Of a DNA stretch of 22,012 nucleotides, positions 1 to 8,662 are shown piece by piece (position 1 is the stretch's first letter; every line of letters starts with the position of its first letter). A program made the translations under genes and the position numbers. A model generated the notes under the pieces. That model had not been told where the DNA came from, did not search any database, and worked only from the letters and a program-made list of their open reading frames with translations. Source of the stretch: an uncultured Lentisphaeria bacterium. GTDB lineage: Bacteria; Verrucomicrobiota; Lentisphaeria; JABSQK01; CAJWLW01. Location: NCBI GenBank assembly GCA_913042885.1, contig CAJWLW010000048.1, forward strand, positions 1 to 22,012, in the 5' to 3' direction.

Positions 1-51
1 ATTCTCGAGAACGTCAAAAAGGCTCTGTGCTTCATCCAGGTAACGGAGTAA
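1..51 (+). CDS. possible 3' end of an upstream gene
   Basis: Frame 1 is open from the window edge to a TAA at 49-51, giving a 16-residue C-terminal tail that begins ILENVKK. It is followed by an untranslated-looking spacer and the Sel1 gene on the same strand. The stretch is too short to assign to a family and could be chance. No function is proposed. Confidence 0.25.
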   Translation: MLENVKKALCFIQVTE

Positions 52-160
52 GGAAAGGAATCTGCCGCACAAGCAGATGTAGCGGAAAGCGGAGAAGGGA
101 GAGTGAGCATGGTCTATAATGTCGAAAACAGGCAACTGATCAACATGAGGCGCATATAAC

Positions 161-2200
161 ATGGGTGACGAAGAACTTTATCTTAAAGCAACCAACGAAG
201 TCGAGGGCGACAGCAAAGATCCAGCGCTTTGGGCAAAGGCAATGGCGTTAGCTGAAGGCGATCAGGATAAAGCAAAGTATCAATATATAAAGCTACGCGT
301 TGAGCAACTCGCAAAGCCGAAGGCAGATGTGCAGAAGGAATACGGTGTCCATGAGGCCAAAGCCGAGGCGGTTGAACAGGTTGCGGATATTGACAATGCT
401 TCCGGGATAAGCGGAAGTGAAGTTAGCAAAGAAGATGCAAGGAAACATGATCCTTCCGCATCAGAAACGCCGAAAGACGCGGTGTGTACCGTCGCGGCAG
501 AAGATTTGGGAACACTGCGTAAGAAGGCTGAGGCGGGAGATGCCGAGGCGCAGGTCAAGCTCGGCTTGATGTACGTCAAGGGCGATGGTGTACCTCAGGA
601 CGATGCCGAGGCGGTGAAGTGGTGCCGCAAGGCTGCTGAGCAGGGAGATGCCGCCGCGCAGTTGAACCTCGGCAAGATGTACGCCACCGGCCTTGGTGTG
701 CCTGAGGATGATGCCGAGGCGTTTAAGTGGTTTCGCAAGGCTGCTGAGCAGGGATATGCCGATGCGCAGTACCACCTCGGCTTGATGTACGCCAACGGCG
801 AAGGCGGCGGGAATGGCGGCGGTTTTCATGGTTACACACCGACCACTGGTTACTTTTTGGTTACAATTAGCTTTCTTAAAAGTCACCAAAAGACAAAGTG
901 CGACAGCCTACATGCACAGATGCCAAAAACGCCCCCAGAAAAAAATGGCAGAGCTTATCGCAGGGCTCGAACCTTGATGAAATACTGCCCCAAGTGTAGT
1001 ATCCTCGGCGGTGGCAGAAAAAATGGAATTGAACGGCGAGACCCCGGCTGTTTGGATTTTCTACGGAGTCTGCAGAATCGTCCGAATCATCGCCGAGACG
1101 CCGCAATAGCAGTATACCTACTTGTTGTACGGAACCGGGAGTGGGCGCATATTGAATCGGGCATCGCGGTTAACCGGCCCGAGAGCGAATCACCTCATCC
1201 CATCATGACTGAAGTCCTTCCACATCCACGGACCGTCCCGCAGCGCGAATTTTCCCGCCGCCGGGCTGCCGCCGCGGACGCGGTCCTGGCCAGCCAGCCA
1301 AAGCGCCGGCGCTGGCTCCGGAGAAACGCCATTCGATTCCGGCCGCAAAGGCTGAGCGTTGGCCACCGTTTCACGCTTATCGAATTGCTCGTGGTCATCG
1401 CCATCATCGCCATTTTGGCATCGATGCTCCTGCCGGCACTGAACAAAGCCAAGGCCAAGGCCAAAGAAGCCTTGTGCGTCAACAATCTCAAGCAGCTTTC
1501 GCTCGGCGGTCTGATGTACGCGGTTGACGTGGACGACTTGTATCCGTCGGCGCCATGGAACAAGGCCGGCGGCGCCAGTCAACGATTCTTTTACTACGGC
1601 TGGGGCAACGCGGGCGGCGGCGGCATCGACAACCCCGGTGGATTAGGGTGGCTGTATCGTTTGGGGTATGTGCCGGCGCCGGAGGTCTACAACTGTCCGG
1701 CAGCCGATCCGAGCACCGCCTCGTGGTGGTACAGTTGGTCACTGGCGTCACCCTACTGCTTCAAGAACGCGTGGCCCGATGCCTCGCAGGCGCCGACCGT
1801 GCCGGCGACATACTGGGCCTATGCCGGCTATGTACAGATCAACCCCACGCAGCATACTGTCGACGACGCCAGGCGCATGAGCGGCCAGGACGATGAGTTC
1901 AAGGTCTCCCGGTATGAGCCGAATACGCCGATTCTGATGGACTACGATTTCGCGATAAACGACAGCGATTCGCACCAGCGATTGCCGAACACCATGAATC
2001 ATCCCGTCGGATTCCCGTTCCTCCGCCTCGATGGCGCCGCGCAAGTGGATGTTGATCCCGGAGGCATGGAGATGATGTCGTACGCCGCCGCCCAGTGGGC
2101 GACAATGGGCATCGGCATGACCGTGAATCAAGCGATCTGGCTGCAGGACCTCTGCCTCGACGGCATGTACGTCCAGGGGGGTGGCTGGGTGCCGCCCTGA
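161..2200 (+). CDS. Sel1-repeat protein fused in frame to an H-X9-DG prepilin-like protein
   Basis: A single 679-codon open frame covers two unrelated proteins. Residues 1-116 are a charged N-terminal region beginning [10 protein letters not shown]. Residues 117-216 hold two complete Sel1 repeats and part of a third, recognisable by the spaced [18 protein letters not shown] pattern. Sel1 repeats form alpha-solenoid scaffolds that bind other proteins. The third repeat breaks off after ANGEGG at about nucleotide 806, where family members normally continue with a GVP.D block. About 130 codons without a recognisable domain follow, then the prepilin-like protein. The start at ATG 161 has a TGAGG at 146-150. 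I think this is a truncated Sel1 gene that happens to read into an independent prepilin gene, rather than a working fusion, but the absence of any stop leaves a true fusion possible. Confidence 0.55.
   Translation: MGDEELYLKATNEVEGDSKDPALWAKAMALAEGDQDKAKYQYIKLRVEQLAKPKADVQKEYGVHEAKAEAVEQVADIDNASGISGSEVSKEDARKHDPSASETPKDAVCTVAAEDLGTLRKKAEAGDAEAQVKLGLMYVKGDGVPQDDAEAVKWCRKAAEQGDAAAQLNLGKMYATGLGVPEDDAEAFKWFRKAAEQGYADAQYHLGLMYANGEGGGNGGGFHGYTPTTGYFLVTISFLKSHQKTKCDSLHAQMPKTPPEKNGRAYRRARTLMKYCPKCSILGGGRKNGIERRDPGCLDFLRSLQNRPNHRRDAAIAVYLLVVRNREWAHIESGIAVNRPESESPHPIMTEVLPHPRTVPQREFSRRRAAAADAVLASQPKRRRWLRRNAIRFRPQRLSVGHRFTLIELLVVIAIIAILASMLLPALNKAKAKAKEALCVNNLKQLSLGGLMYAVDVDDLYPSAPWNKAGGASQRFFYYGWGNAGGGGIDNPGGLGWLYRLGYVPAPEVYNCPAADPSTASWWYSWSLASPYCFKNAWPDASQAPTVPATYWAYAGYVQINPTQHTVDDARRMSGQDDEFKVSRYEPNTPILMDYDFAINDSDSHQRLPNTMNHPVGFPFLRLDGAAQVDVDPGGMEMMSYAAAQWATMGIGMTVNQAIWLQDLCLDGMYVQGGGWVPP
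807..1204 (+). other. stretch between the Sel1 and prepilin parts, no recognisable gene
   Basis: This 0.4 kb stretch is open in the Sel1 frame, and part of it (876-1106) is also open on the minus strand, but neither translation resembles a domain I know. It starts with three GGTTAC words in about 40 bases (from 829), one followed by a T run. It also carries two copies of a TGGCAGA word near 945 and 1012, each next to an A run. Base composition is less GC-rich than after 1205. It may be a dispersed intergenic repeat or the scar of a recombination that removed the 3' end of the Sel1 gene. I found no credible tRNA fold despite a TTCGAGC-like loop on the minus strand. Confidence 0.35.
1205..2200 (+). 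CDS. prepilin-like protein with H-X9-DG domain (type II secretion/type IV pilin-like)
   Basis: Read from ATG 1205 this is a 331-residue protein. After a basic N-terminal leader of about 55 residues comes the class III prepilin signature FTLIE (F56-E60) followed by the hydrophobic stretch [19 protein letters not shown]. This is the site where a prepilin peptidase cleaves and N-methylates, and it then serves as membrane anchor and filament core. A lysine/alanine helix and the CVNNLKQL segment follow, as in the large Lentisphaerota/Planctomycetota pseudopilin family. Near the C-terminus His266 is followed after nine residues by Asp276-Gly277, the H-X9-DG motif of that family. The leader is longer than the usual short basic one and has no good ribosome-binding site, so the start is uncertain. 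These proteins are often encoded next to carbohydrate enzymes, as here. Their substrates and roles are mostly unknown. Confidence 0.8.
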   Translation: MTEVLPHPRTVPQREFSRRRAAAADAVLASQPKRRRWLRRNAIRFRPQRLSVGHRFTLIELLVVIAIIAILASMLLPALNKAKAKAKEALCVNNLKQLSLGGLMYAVDVDDLYPSAPWNKAGGASQRFFYYGWGNAGGGGIDNPGGLGWLYRLGYVPAPEVYNCPAADPSTASWWYSWSLASPYCFKNAWPDASQAPTVPATYWAYAGYVQINPTQHTVDDARRMSGQDDEFKVSRYEPNTPILMDYDFAINDSDSHQRLPNTMNHPVGFPFLRLDGAAQVDVDPGGMEMMSYAAAQWATMGIGMTVNQAIWLQDLCLDGMYVQGGGWVPP

Positions 2201-2252
2201 GGGTCCGCGTGGGCTGACCTCTGTTGCGAGAAACCGGAACCGGACAACCAAG

Positions 2253-3767
2253 ATGCTCTACCATCCGCGTGACAAAGGCCTATGGGATGCCTGGGTGTTC
2301 CATCACGAGGGCACTTTCCATCTGTTTCACTTGCAGTTGATCGATCGCGAACGGTATTGGTGGCACATTGCCCATGCGACCTCGCCGGACCTGTTGCGCT
2401 GGACAGAGCAGGAACCGGCGCTCACGGCCGGCGCTGAAGGAGAATGGGACCACGGGACCCTCGGCACCGGCTCGACGTTTGCGGCCAACGGCCGATTCTA
2501 CCTGACCTACTGTCGACTCGGGCCGGGGCGTCCGCAGCAGATCGGCATCGCCAGTTCCGACGACCTGTATCATTGGACAAAGGCTTCGGAGAACCCGATC
2601 CTCGAACCGGCCATGGAGTCAGGCACCTACGAGACCGACCTCGAGCAGAAATCCGACCGCGCGCCATCATGCCGTGACGCGTTCGTGCGCCATGACGCCG
2701 CCGACGGCGCTTACCACGCCTTGTTCGCAGCGCGCGTTGCCGAGGGACCGACGGTCCGTCGCGGCTGCGTGGGGCACGCCGTTTCCGGCGACCTCGTGCA
2801 CTGGGAGCTGCGGCCGCCGATTTACGCACCGGGATTATTTCACGACCACGAAGTGCCGCAATTGCACCGCATCGGCAACAGGTATTATCTGATCTGGATG
2901 ATGTTCGACATCTACGGCAATCACCACGAGATCCCGTCGCGCCGCTTCGCCAGCGGCACGTTCTACGCCGTGAGCGACAAGCCATACGAGGGCTTTTCGT
3001 CGCCGGCCGATAATCTGCTGATCGGCAGCGGCAACGGGCGCTGGGACCTCGCCTCGACGAGTGTGTTGCCGTTGGGCGACGAGCTGCTGCTCACCTACCA
3101 CATGTGCGGGCGCGGCCTGCCCGACTATGTCTCGCTGGCAGCGCCGAAGCTGCTCGAGGCCACTGATGACGGCGAGCTCGTGGCCCGGTATTGCCCACGG
3201 GTCGACGCCCTCAAGACCGGCGAGCTCGTAGGCGGGCTGCGGTCGCAATGGGTGGAGGCCAAGCGCTGTCTGCCCGGCGAGAACTGGTCGCTGCGCGACG
3301 ATGTGCTCACCGCCGAGGTCGACGGGTCGTTCACCCTGGGAACCGGGATCGGTGCGACGCATTTTCTGCTCGAGTGCGAGCTCCTGATCGAGACCGGGCG
3401 GTTCGCTGGAATCGGGATCACCGAAGAAGGGGGTGAACTGAGCGCCGCCGCTGCCGGGACCCTGCTGAGCGCCGTCGATGCCGGCGCCGTGCTCGACGCC
3501 GAAGCGCAGGAAGTGCATGTGCTCGGCTTCACCGGCGCCAAGACCGGACCGGTGCTGCGGCCACTGGACAGTGCCGGCTTCTGCGTGCGTGCCCGGGCCT
3601 GGCATCACCTGCGCATGATGGTGCGCCGGCCGTGGACCGACATCTTCTTTGACGACTGCCTCGTGTTTTCCCTGGCACTGCCGTGGCCGGAGAAAGGTCA
3701 GTTTGTTTTCCTGGCGTGCGATGGTACGATACGCTTCCGCAATTTCATCGTGCACGAGATCGAATGA
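2253..3767 (+). CDS. GH32/GH43-like five-bladed beta-propeller glycoside hydrolase
   Basis: This 504-residue protein has no signal peptide. It shows the spaced blade pattern of clan GH-J/GH-F propellers: an N-terminal LWDAWVFHHEGTFHLFHLQ strand (compare the WMNDPNG..Y..G.YHLFYQ start of GH32), then S.DL..W blade motifs, then a C-terminal beta-sandwich from about residue 360. The three carboxylates expected for such enzymes can be placed: Asp12 in WDAW, Asp142 in CRDAF (the RDP site) and Glu200 in HEVPQ (the EC site). The likely role is hydrolysis of an oligosaccharide in the cytoplasm, but the substrate cannot be read from sequence. I chose ATG 2253 because the remnant copy at 13068 begins with the equivalent M-F-H-P-R-D. 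The open frame extends upstream to a GTG at 2181 that overlaps the previous gene. P1 follows after 31 bases. Confidence 0.75.
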   Translation: MLYHPRDKGLWDAWVFHHEGTFHLFHLQLIDRERYWWHIAHATSPDLLRWTEQEPALTAGAEGEWDHGTLGTGSTFAANGRFYLTYCRLGPGRPQQIGIASSDDLYHWTKASENPILEPAMESGTYETDLEQKSDRAPSCRDAFVRHDAADGAYHALFAARVAEGPTVRRGCVGHAVSGDLVHWELRPPIYAPGLFHDHEVPQLHRIGNRYYLIWMMFDIYGNHHEIPSRRFASGTFYAVSDKPYEGFSSPADNLLIGSGNGRWDLASTSVLPLGDELLLTYHMCGRGLPDYVSLAAPKLLEATDDGELVARYCPRVDALKTGELVGGLRSQWVEAKRCLPGENWSLRDDVLTAEVDGSFTLGTGIGATHFLLECELLIETGRFAGIGITEEGGELSAAAAGTLLSAVDAGAVLDAEAQEVHVLGFTGAKTGPVLRPLDSAGFCVRARAWHHLRMMVRRPWTDIFFDDCLVFSLALPWPEKGQFVFLACDGTIRFRNFIVHEIE

Positions 3768-3784
3768 GACAGGCCTCCATCGAC

Positions 3785-3790
3785 AGGAGG
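3785..3790 (+). promoter_or_regulatory. strong ribosome-binding site of P1
   Basis: A perfect AGGAGG ends 8 bases before ATG 3799. It decides the start: the open frame runs back to 3649, inside the previous gene, but only the 3799 start gives a signal peptide and a Shine-Dalgarno sequence. Confidence 0.8.
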
Positions 3791-3798
3791 CCATTGCC

Positions 3799-6700
3799 AT
3801 GCTGAAGAACCTTCTCAATGCCGCTTCATTGATTCTGGGTCTGGCCGCTTCGTGCCTGTACGCAGCCGAGCCAGCACCGCTGCGCATGGTCATCGCCAGC
3901 CCGTGCCCGTACTGGGGTATCGACAAGCAAATCGCTGGCGAGCTCAGGGCTGAGGGCGTCGAGCTGTTGGCCTATCCGGAATGCCCGAAGCTCAAGGACA
4001 CGCTGCTCGAGGGCTACGTCGGCGAGCGGCTCCTGGACTACAACATCCTGATCTTCGGTGACCCCCACTATCGCTTTGGCCGGCCGGACCCGGTAACCGG
4101 CGCGGTCCCCAACGAGATCGTCCATCTCGTGGGCCAGCTGAAGAAGTTCCTCGCGGGTGGCGGCGGCGTCTGGTTCTGCGGGCTCGGGGAGCAGAACTGG
4201 GGCAAGACGGCGGGGACGCTGAACTACATCCTGCGCGAGCTCGATCTGGATGCGGAGGTCACCGGCGAGGTGGTCATGGACACGGCGGTGCAGCAGCGGG
4301 GCAGCCGCTTCGGTGAACACGCATGGGTCGAAGTCGTGGGTGATCCGCTGACCCAAGGGGTAGACAACGTGCTGCACCCGGTCGGGGTCGTTGCCGGCGA
4401 GGGCAGCATGGGTGTGGTGCCCATTACCCGGCTCGGTCCGGACTGGCGCGTGCTGCTGCGCGGCAGCGAGACCGCGGCATCGTATCCCATCGATCTTACG
4501 CCCCCCACCACCGGCGACAAACTGGCCACCACACCCGGGACGGTTACCTCGCGGCCGGTGCTCTGCGCCGTGCGCGACACGCCGGCTGGGGGCCGCGTCG
4601 TGCTCTGGCCGACCTACACCAACTACACCGTCACCGCCGGCTCGCGGGGCATGCTCTTCGACGGCGAGCGCGATGGCCGCAAAAGCCACGGCCGGCGGCT
4701 GATCAAGCAGCTGCTCCGTTGGCTGGCCGAACCTGCTCGCGGCAGCAAGACCGTCGGACTCTTTGACCCGGCCCAATACGTGGCGAAGATCGAACAGCCG
4801 GACCCTGACCGGATCCTGCAACGCTGGTGTGTGCCGGGACGAAAGGACTACGCCAATCAATACCGGGGACTGGTCGGCGCACACAGCAGCCTGAGCGACG
4901 GACAGAACACGCCGGAGGAGATGATCGCGGCGGCGCAGGCCGCCGGTTACGACTTCATCGCCTTCACCGAGGACCTTGCGGCCATGGACGAGCTGAAATG
5001 GCAGCAGCTCCTGGCCGTCTGCAACAAGGTGAACCAGGCGAACCCGAAGTTCCGTGCCTTCCAGGGCCTGGACTTCCTCGATGAGGCCGGCAACCGCGGC
5101 GTCGTGTTTGGCCAGCGGTACTGGGTCACTGAGAAACTGCGCAGCACCAGGGACCCGACACGCGTCGAGTACTGGTACTCATTCACGTACAAGGCCGACT
5201 CGAACCCGAAGAGCTGGCCGCCACGCATTATCATCCGCTCGAAGACCAACAACAAGCGGCCCTGGAATCAGGGGATGTGGAGCCTGTTCGCACCGTACTG
5301 TTACGAAGGCGGCGAGCTGGTCGATGACTCGTTCGACGAGTACCGCCAGCTGGTCGGACGCCACAACTTCGTCTGGAACGCCGGCATCGCCGCGGTGCAT
5401 ACCGTTCGCAGCGTCGAGGATGTCGCGGCGGCAGCGCGTCCGGGACGCTATCAGTTCTATGTTCGTGCCGATCAACTGGCCGCCACCAGGGACCCCGAAA
5501 ACCCGAAAGGTGTGTACGACTCGATATGGACGAATTGCGGTCCGTGGAAGCCGGACCCGGAGACCGACCGGACGCGCGATTACTATCCCCACTACTTCCC
5601 GTGCTACCCCAGCTCCGGCCCGGAGATCCTGGATTTCCGCACCAAGTTCCTCGGCGAAGGCTTCGGCGCGGACATGGCTATCCCCGGCAACAACCGGTCG
5701 ATGCTGCACATCTACGTCCGCGCCCCTGCCGGTCTGGACGAAGTTCGCCTCTACGATCGCGAGCGACTGGTACGCCGGTACAAGCCCGGCGGCACGGTGT
5801 TCGAACATTTCATGACCATACCGAACAACGAGCAGCACAGCTACACGATCACCGTGACCGACGCCGCCGGCGGCCGTGCCGTGAGCTGGCCGGCCTGGAC
5901 CCACATCCAGGAGCTTGCCTATCTGCGATGCGGTGACAACTGGAACTACAACACGTTGCGAAAACTGCGCCATGGCCAGGACTACGAACCGAAGTACTCG
6001 CTCCTTGAAGTCCAGTCCGGCTGGGACGCGAAGAAAGCGAAGCCGGAAGCCGAGCGCCCCCGATACTGGTGCTATCAGTCGCGCGTGACGCATGTCGGGC
6101 CCGGCGCCGCCAGTGTCAACTACATCTTCCCGGATCACCAGAACCTGTTGGTCGACGACGAACCCTGGGGCGCGGCACACTACGCCAAGGCGCTGGCGAT
6201 GGATCTCACCTCGGTCGGCCCCTACGGCGCCGTCGCCGCCAATGTCATACGCTATGATTACCGGGAGAAGAAGCCGGAACCGTACAATTATGCGGACTTC
6301 GCCGGGCCGTACCGCGCCGTCGCCTCGCCCTGGCCCTGCGACCAGGTGTATTACTATCCCTTCTCGCGCTGGAACGGCGCCAATGTCGTGCGCTGCATGG
6401 GCCGGATCAGGTTTGCCCGCAAGGTGAGCACGGCGGACGGCAGCCCGATCCGCCTGGGACTTGGGTACGGCGACAAGGGCAACCCGGACATCCTCGAAGT
6501 GCGCACCGCCGGCGGCACGGTGACCCATCACAATGTCGGCGACGGCAGCAACGTCGCGGTCGATCTCCCCGTCGGCGGCTACGCCTGCTGGTACGACGAC
6601 AAGGGCGACGGCATCGGCGGCGTCATCGGGCTGTCGCCCGGCGTTGTCCTGCACTACGGCAGGGATTGGCAGGGCTTGCGCATGCAGATACCGTCGCCAG

Positions 6701-7452
6701 CCGAACCGATGAGCGAGGCGACCTGGGATGTGGTGTTTGTCTCGGGCACCCCGGCGACGAGCAATTCAAATGAGCAGATGCTCGATGTCTGGCAGGGCAT
6801 GGGCTTTGCCGGCAAACCGACGCTGTACGATGTCCAGCCGCGCGTCGGCCGTGTCATCGACCAGCGTTTCTTTCTCACGCTGGCGGCGGCGAACGGCGGC
6901 TTTCGCGGTCGTATCGTCAAGACTACCGGCAAGTTGCTGCCGCTCCACCTGCCGGTCTGGATCGAGGGGCTGAACCCGCGCTGGGACGCCGGCATCTGGT
7001 ACCGGGGCGAGACGGAGCTGGAAGTCATCAGCAATCATCGCGACCCGTGGGGGATGCGGATGGCCTGGATCCTCACCGGCCGCTACGAGCGCCGGGTCGA
7101 CGAGGTGCGTTACATTCCCGTGCTCGAGAAGGTCCCGCCCGCTTGGGGATCCCGCGTGCAGCCGAAGGTGCGCACGCCGTACACCGGCACCGGCTACTGC
7201 CAGATCGAGACGGACCGCCAGGACCCGGATATTTTCGTCGGCAACTTTCTCGTCTGCGACCGGCCGGAGGTCTTCATCGGTATGCGCGCCGCCTCGAAAG
7301 GTGCATGCACGTTCGAGCTGAACAACCCGACCGAGCGCCCGCATACCGTGACCGTCCGGCCCGCTGAAGGCTTCGACCTGACCGGCCGCTGGGAGCGGAC
7401 CCTCGAGCTCGGGGCCGGCGCCCACCAGGTGGTGACGGTCGCGGGCGAGTGA
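3799..7452 (+). CDS. P1: large secreted protein with GATase/ThuA-like and degenerate PHP-like domains
   Basis: This 1217-residue protein begins with a signal peptide (MLKNLLNAASLILGLAASCLY, probable cut before AEP; a lipoprotein cut at Cys19 is less likely). Residues 30-310 look like a glutamine-amidotransferase/ThuA-like alpha/beta domain: MRMVI strand, NILIFGD, FLAGGGGVWFCGLGEQNWG, then GEGSMGV and DWRVLLRG. Residues 355-560 resemble a PHP metallo-phosphoesterase domain: GAHSSLSDG (His362, Asp367), GYDFIAFTED (Glu391), DEAGNRG, and a VHTVRS..DVAAAARPGR segment. The first His of the canonical HxH is replaced by Gly. A beta-sandwich follows (LDEVRLYDRERLVRRY, YTITVTDAAG), as in PHP/DUF3604-type proteins, and then about 500 residues of beta-rich sequence with no family I recognise. 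It is clearly paralogous to P2 at 15964. Function is unknown; a saccharide-related envelope role is inferred from context only. Confidence 0.75.
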   Translation: MLKNLLNAASLILGLAASCLYAAEPAPLRMVIASPCPYWGIDKQIAGELRAEGVELLAYPECPKLKDTLLEGYVGERLLDYNILIFGDPHYRFGRPDPVTGAVPNEIVHLVGQLKKFLAGGGGVWFCGLGEQNWGKTAGTLNYILRELDLDAEVTGEVVMDTAVQQRGSRFGEHAWVEVVGDPLTQGVDNVLHPVGVVAGEGSMGVVPITRLGPDWRVLLRGSETAASYPIDLTPPTTGDKLATTPGTVTSRPVLCAVRDTPAGGRVVLWPTYTNYTVTAGSRGMLFDGERDGRKSHGRRLIKQLLRWLAEPARGSKTVGLFDPAQYVAKIEQPDPDRILQRWCVPGRKDYANQYRGLVGAHSSLSDGQNTPEEMIAAAQAAGYDFIAFTEDLAAMDELKWQQLLAVCNKVNQANPKFRAFQGLDFLDEAGNRGVVFGQRYWVTEKLRSTRDPTRVEYWYSFTYKADSNPKSWPPRIIIRSKTNNKRPWNQGMWSLFAPYCYEGGELVDDSFDEYRQLVGRHNFVWNAGIAAVHTVRSVEDVAAAARPGRYQFYVRADQLAATRDPENPKGVYDSIWTNCGPWKPDPETDRTRDYYPHYFPCYPSSGPEILDFRTKFLGEGFGADMAIPGNNRSMLHIYVRAPAGLDEVRLYDRERLVRRYKPGGTVFEHFMTIPNNEQHSYTITVTDAAGGRAVSWPAWTHIQELAYLRCGDNWNYNTLRKLRHGQDYEPKYSLLEVQSGWDAKKAKPEAERPRYWCYQSRVTHVGPGAASVNYIFPDHQNLLVDDEPWGAAHYAKALAMDLTSVGPYGAVAANVIRYDYREKKPEPYNYADFAGPYRAVASPWPCDQVYYYPFSRWNGANVVRCMGRIRFARKVSTADGSPIRLGLGYGDKGNPDILEVRTAGGTVTHHNVGDGSNVAVDLPVGGYACWYDDKGDGIGGVIGLSPGVVLHYGRDWQGLRMQIPSPAEPMSEATWDVVFVSGTPATSNSNEQMLDVWQGMGFAGKPTLYDVQPRVGRVIDQRFFLTLAAANGGFRGRIVKTTGKLLPLHLPVWIEGLNPRWDAGIWYRGETELEVISNHRDPWGMRMAWILTGRYERRVDEVRYIPVLEKVPPAWGSRVQPKVRTPYTGTGYCQIETDRQDPDIFVGNFLVCDRPEVFIGMRAASKGACTFELNNPTERPHTVTVRPAEGFDLTGRWERTLELGAGAHQVVTVAGE

Positions 7453-7509
7453 ACCCGTAACGCAAAAGACGCCCATGCCACGACCCCACAAACGCTTCGG
7501 CCTGCTGGA

Positions 7510-7530
7510 CTCCGACCTCGAGCATCGGAG
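7510..7530 (+). other. small hairpin covering the ribosome-binding site of the esterase gene
   Basis: CTCCGA (7510-7515) and TCGGAG (7525-7530) can pair across a 9-base loop. The 3' arm contains the GGAG that would serve the GTG start at 7540. Six base pairs can arise by chance and there is no T run, so it is not a terminator. Confidence 0.25.
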
Positions 7531-7539
7531 AAACGGGAC

Positions 7540-8625
7540 GTGAGTCGTGCGGCGAGAACATTGATCGGTGCATTCTTGCTGGTAGCTAGCGGAGGCCGAG
7601 GCGATATGCAGACTGATACAGAACAGAACACCGATGACCGGATCACGGTGATCCGGCCGCGCCCCTGGCAGGTTGTGCAACGAACCGACGCCGGCAACTG
7701 CCGGGTCGCGGTTCAGGTCCGCTGCGGACTCCGCAAAGCACGAATTGAAGCGCGACTGGTTCTCATGTCGAACGCCAGCGGCGCCGCGACAAATTGGCTA
7801 CGGTTCGAGGCGACAGCAGATGGCGAGCTGTTCGAGGGCACGGTGCCGGCAGCTGCCGGCGGCTGGTACTCGCTCGAGGTCCGCGCCGTCGACGACGCCG
7901 GCGCCGCGGCGGAAACCAGCGTGCACCACGTCGGGGTCGGTGAGGTGTTCATCACCGCCGGCCAGTCGAACTCGTCCAACTACGGCTGCACACCGTTGCG
8001 TGCCGAGGAAGACCGCGTCGTGGCTTATGACGGGGGCGCCTGGCAACCGGCAGTGGACCCGCTGCCCGGCGCCCGCGGCGAGGGCGGATCACCGTGGTGT
8101 CCGTTCGCAGACCGGCTGGTGCGCCACCTGGACGTGCCGGTTGCCATAGCGGCGGTGGGCTACCATGGCGTGAAGGCGGCGGAATGGGCGCCGGGCGGTG
8201 AGGCATGGCCACGGCTGGAGCGGGTCCTGAAGGCGCTCGGACCGAATGGCGTGCGCGCAGTGTTGTGGCATCAGGGCGAGGCCGACAACGGGGCCGGAAC
8301 TACCGGCGAAGACTACTATGCCGCGTTGGCGGCGGCGATCACGGCGTCTCGCGAGGCAGCCGGATACCGTGTGCCCTGGTTCGTGGCCCGCGCCAGTTTC
8401 GTGCCCGCCAAGTACGAGCCGCCGCAGGAGCGCTCCGCAGCCGTGCGCGGTGCGCAGACTCGCTTGTGCACCGACGGGCTCGCACTGCCGGGACCGGACA
8501 CGGATGACATGACGGGCCCCGAGTATCGCTGCGACGATGAGATCCATATGAATGCCAACGGCCTGTGGACGCACGGCGAACGATGGTTCCGCGCCGTGAG
8601 TGTCGTGCTCCGAGGAAGACAATAA
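7540..8625 (+). CDS. SGNH-fold carbohydrate esterase (sialate O-acetylesterase/DUF303-like)
   Basis: This 361-residue protein begins at GTG 7540 with a signal-peptide-like start (MSRAARTLIGAFLLVASGG). ATG 7606 is an alternative that would lose the signal. A beta-sandwich of about 100 residues precedes the SGNH hydrolase domain. The domain carries the family marks in order: GQSN at 141-144 with the likely nucleophile Ser143, WHQGE ending at Glu247, and the catalytic DEIH pair Asp333/His336. Such enzymes remove acetyl or other acyl groups from sugars (sialate O-acetylesterase and CE6-type acetylxylan esterases). In this cluster it probably de-esterifies the saccharide outside the cytoplasm, so that the intracellular hydrolases can act. 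The exact acyl-sugar is not determinable. The gap to P1 is 87 bases. Confidence 0.85.
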   Translation: MSRAARTLIGAFLLVASGGRGDMQTDTEQNTDDRITVIRPRPWQVVQRTDAGNCRVAVQVRCGLRKARIEARLVLMSNASGAATNWLRFEATADGELFEGTVPAAAGGWYSLEVRAVDDAGAAAETSVHHVGVGEVFITAGQSNSSNYGCTPLRAEEDRVVAYDGGAWQPAVDPLPGARGEGGSPWCPFADRLVRHLDVPVAIAAVGYHGVKAAEWAPGGEAWPRLERVLKALGPNGVRAVLWHQGEADNGAGTTGEDYYAALAAAITASREAAGYRVPWFVARASFVPAKYEPPQERSAAVRGAQTRLCTDGLALPGPDTDDMTGPEYRCDDEIHMNANGLWTHGERWFRAVSVVLRGRQ

Positions 8626-8662
8626 TGCCAACCTGCCCGCTGCAATCGACGGCGACAAGACG

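Noticed and set aside
115..120. Perfect TATAAT hexamer, possible -10 element
   Set aside because: No -35-like hexamer occurs about 17 bases upstream, and one hexamer in AT-richer DNA is expected by chance.
109..159. 16-codon open frame with a good purine-rich site upstream, ending one base before the Sel1 start
   Set aside because: It is too short to test and has no recognisable sequence. It might be a leader peptide, but nothing in its composition (no run of one amino acid, no attenuator hairpin) supports that.
940..1020. Minus-strand tRNA-like stretch with a GGTTCGAGCCC loop
   Set aside because: The T-stem flanks do not pair over five bases and no acceptor stem or anticodon arm can be formed.
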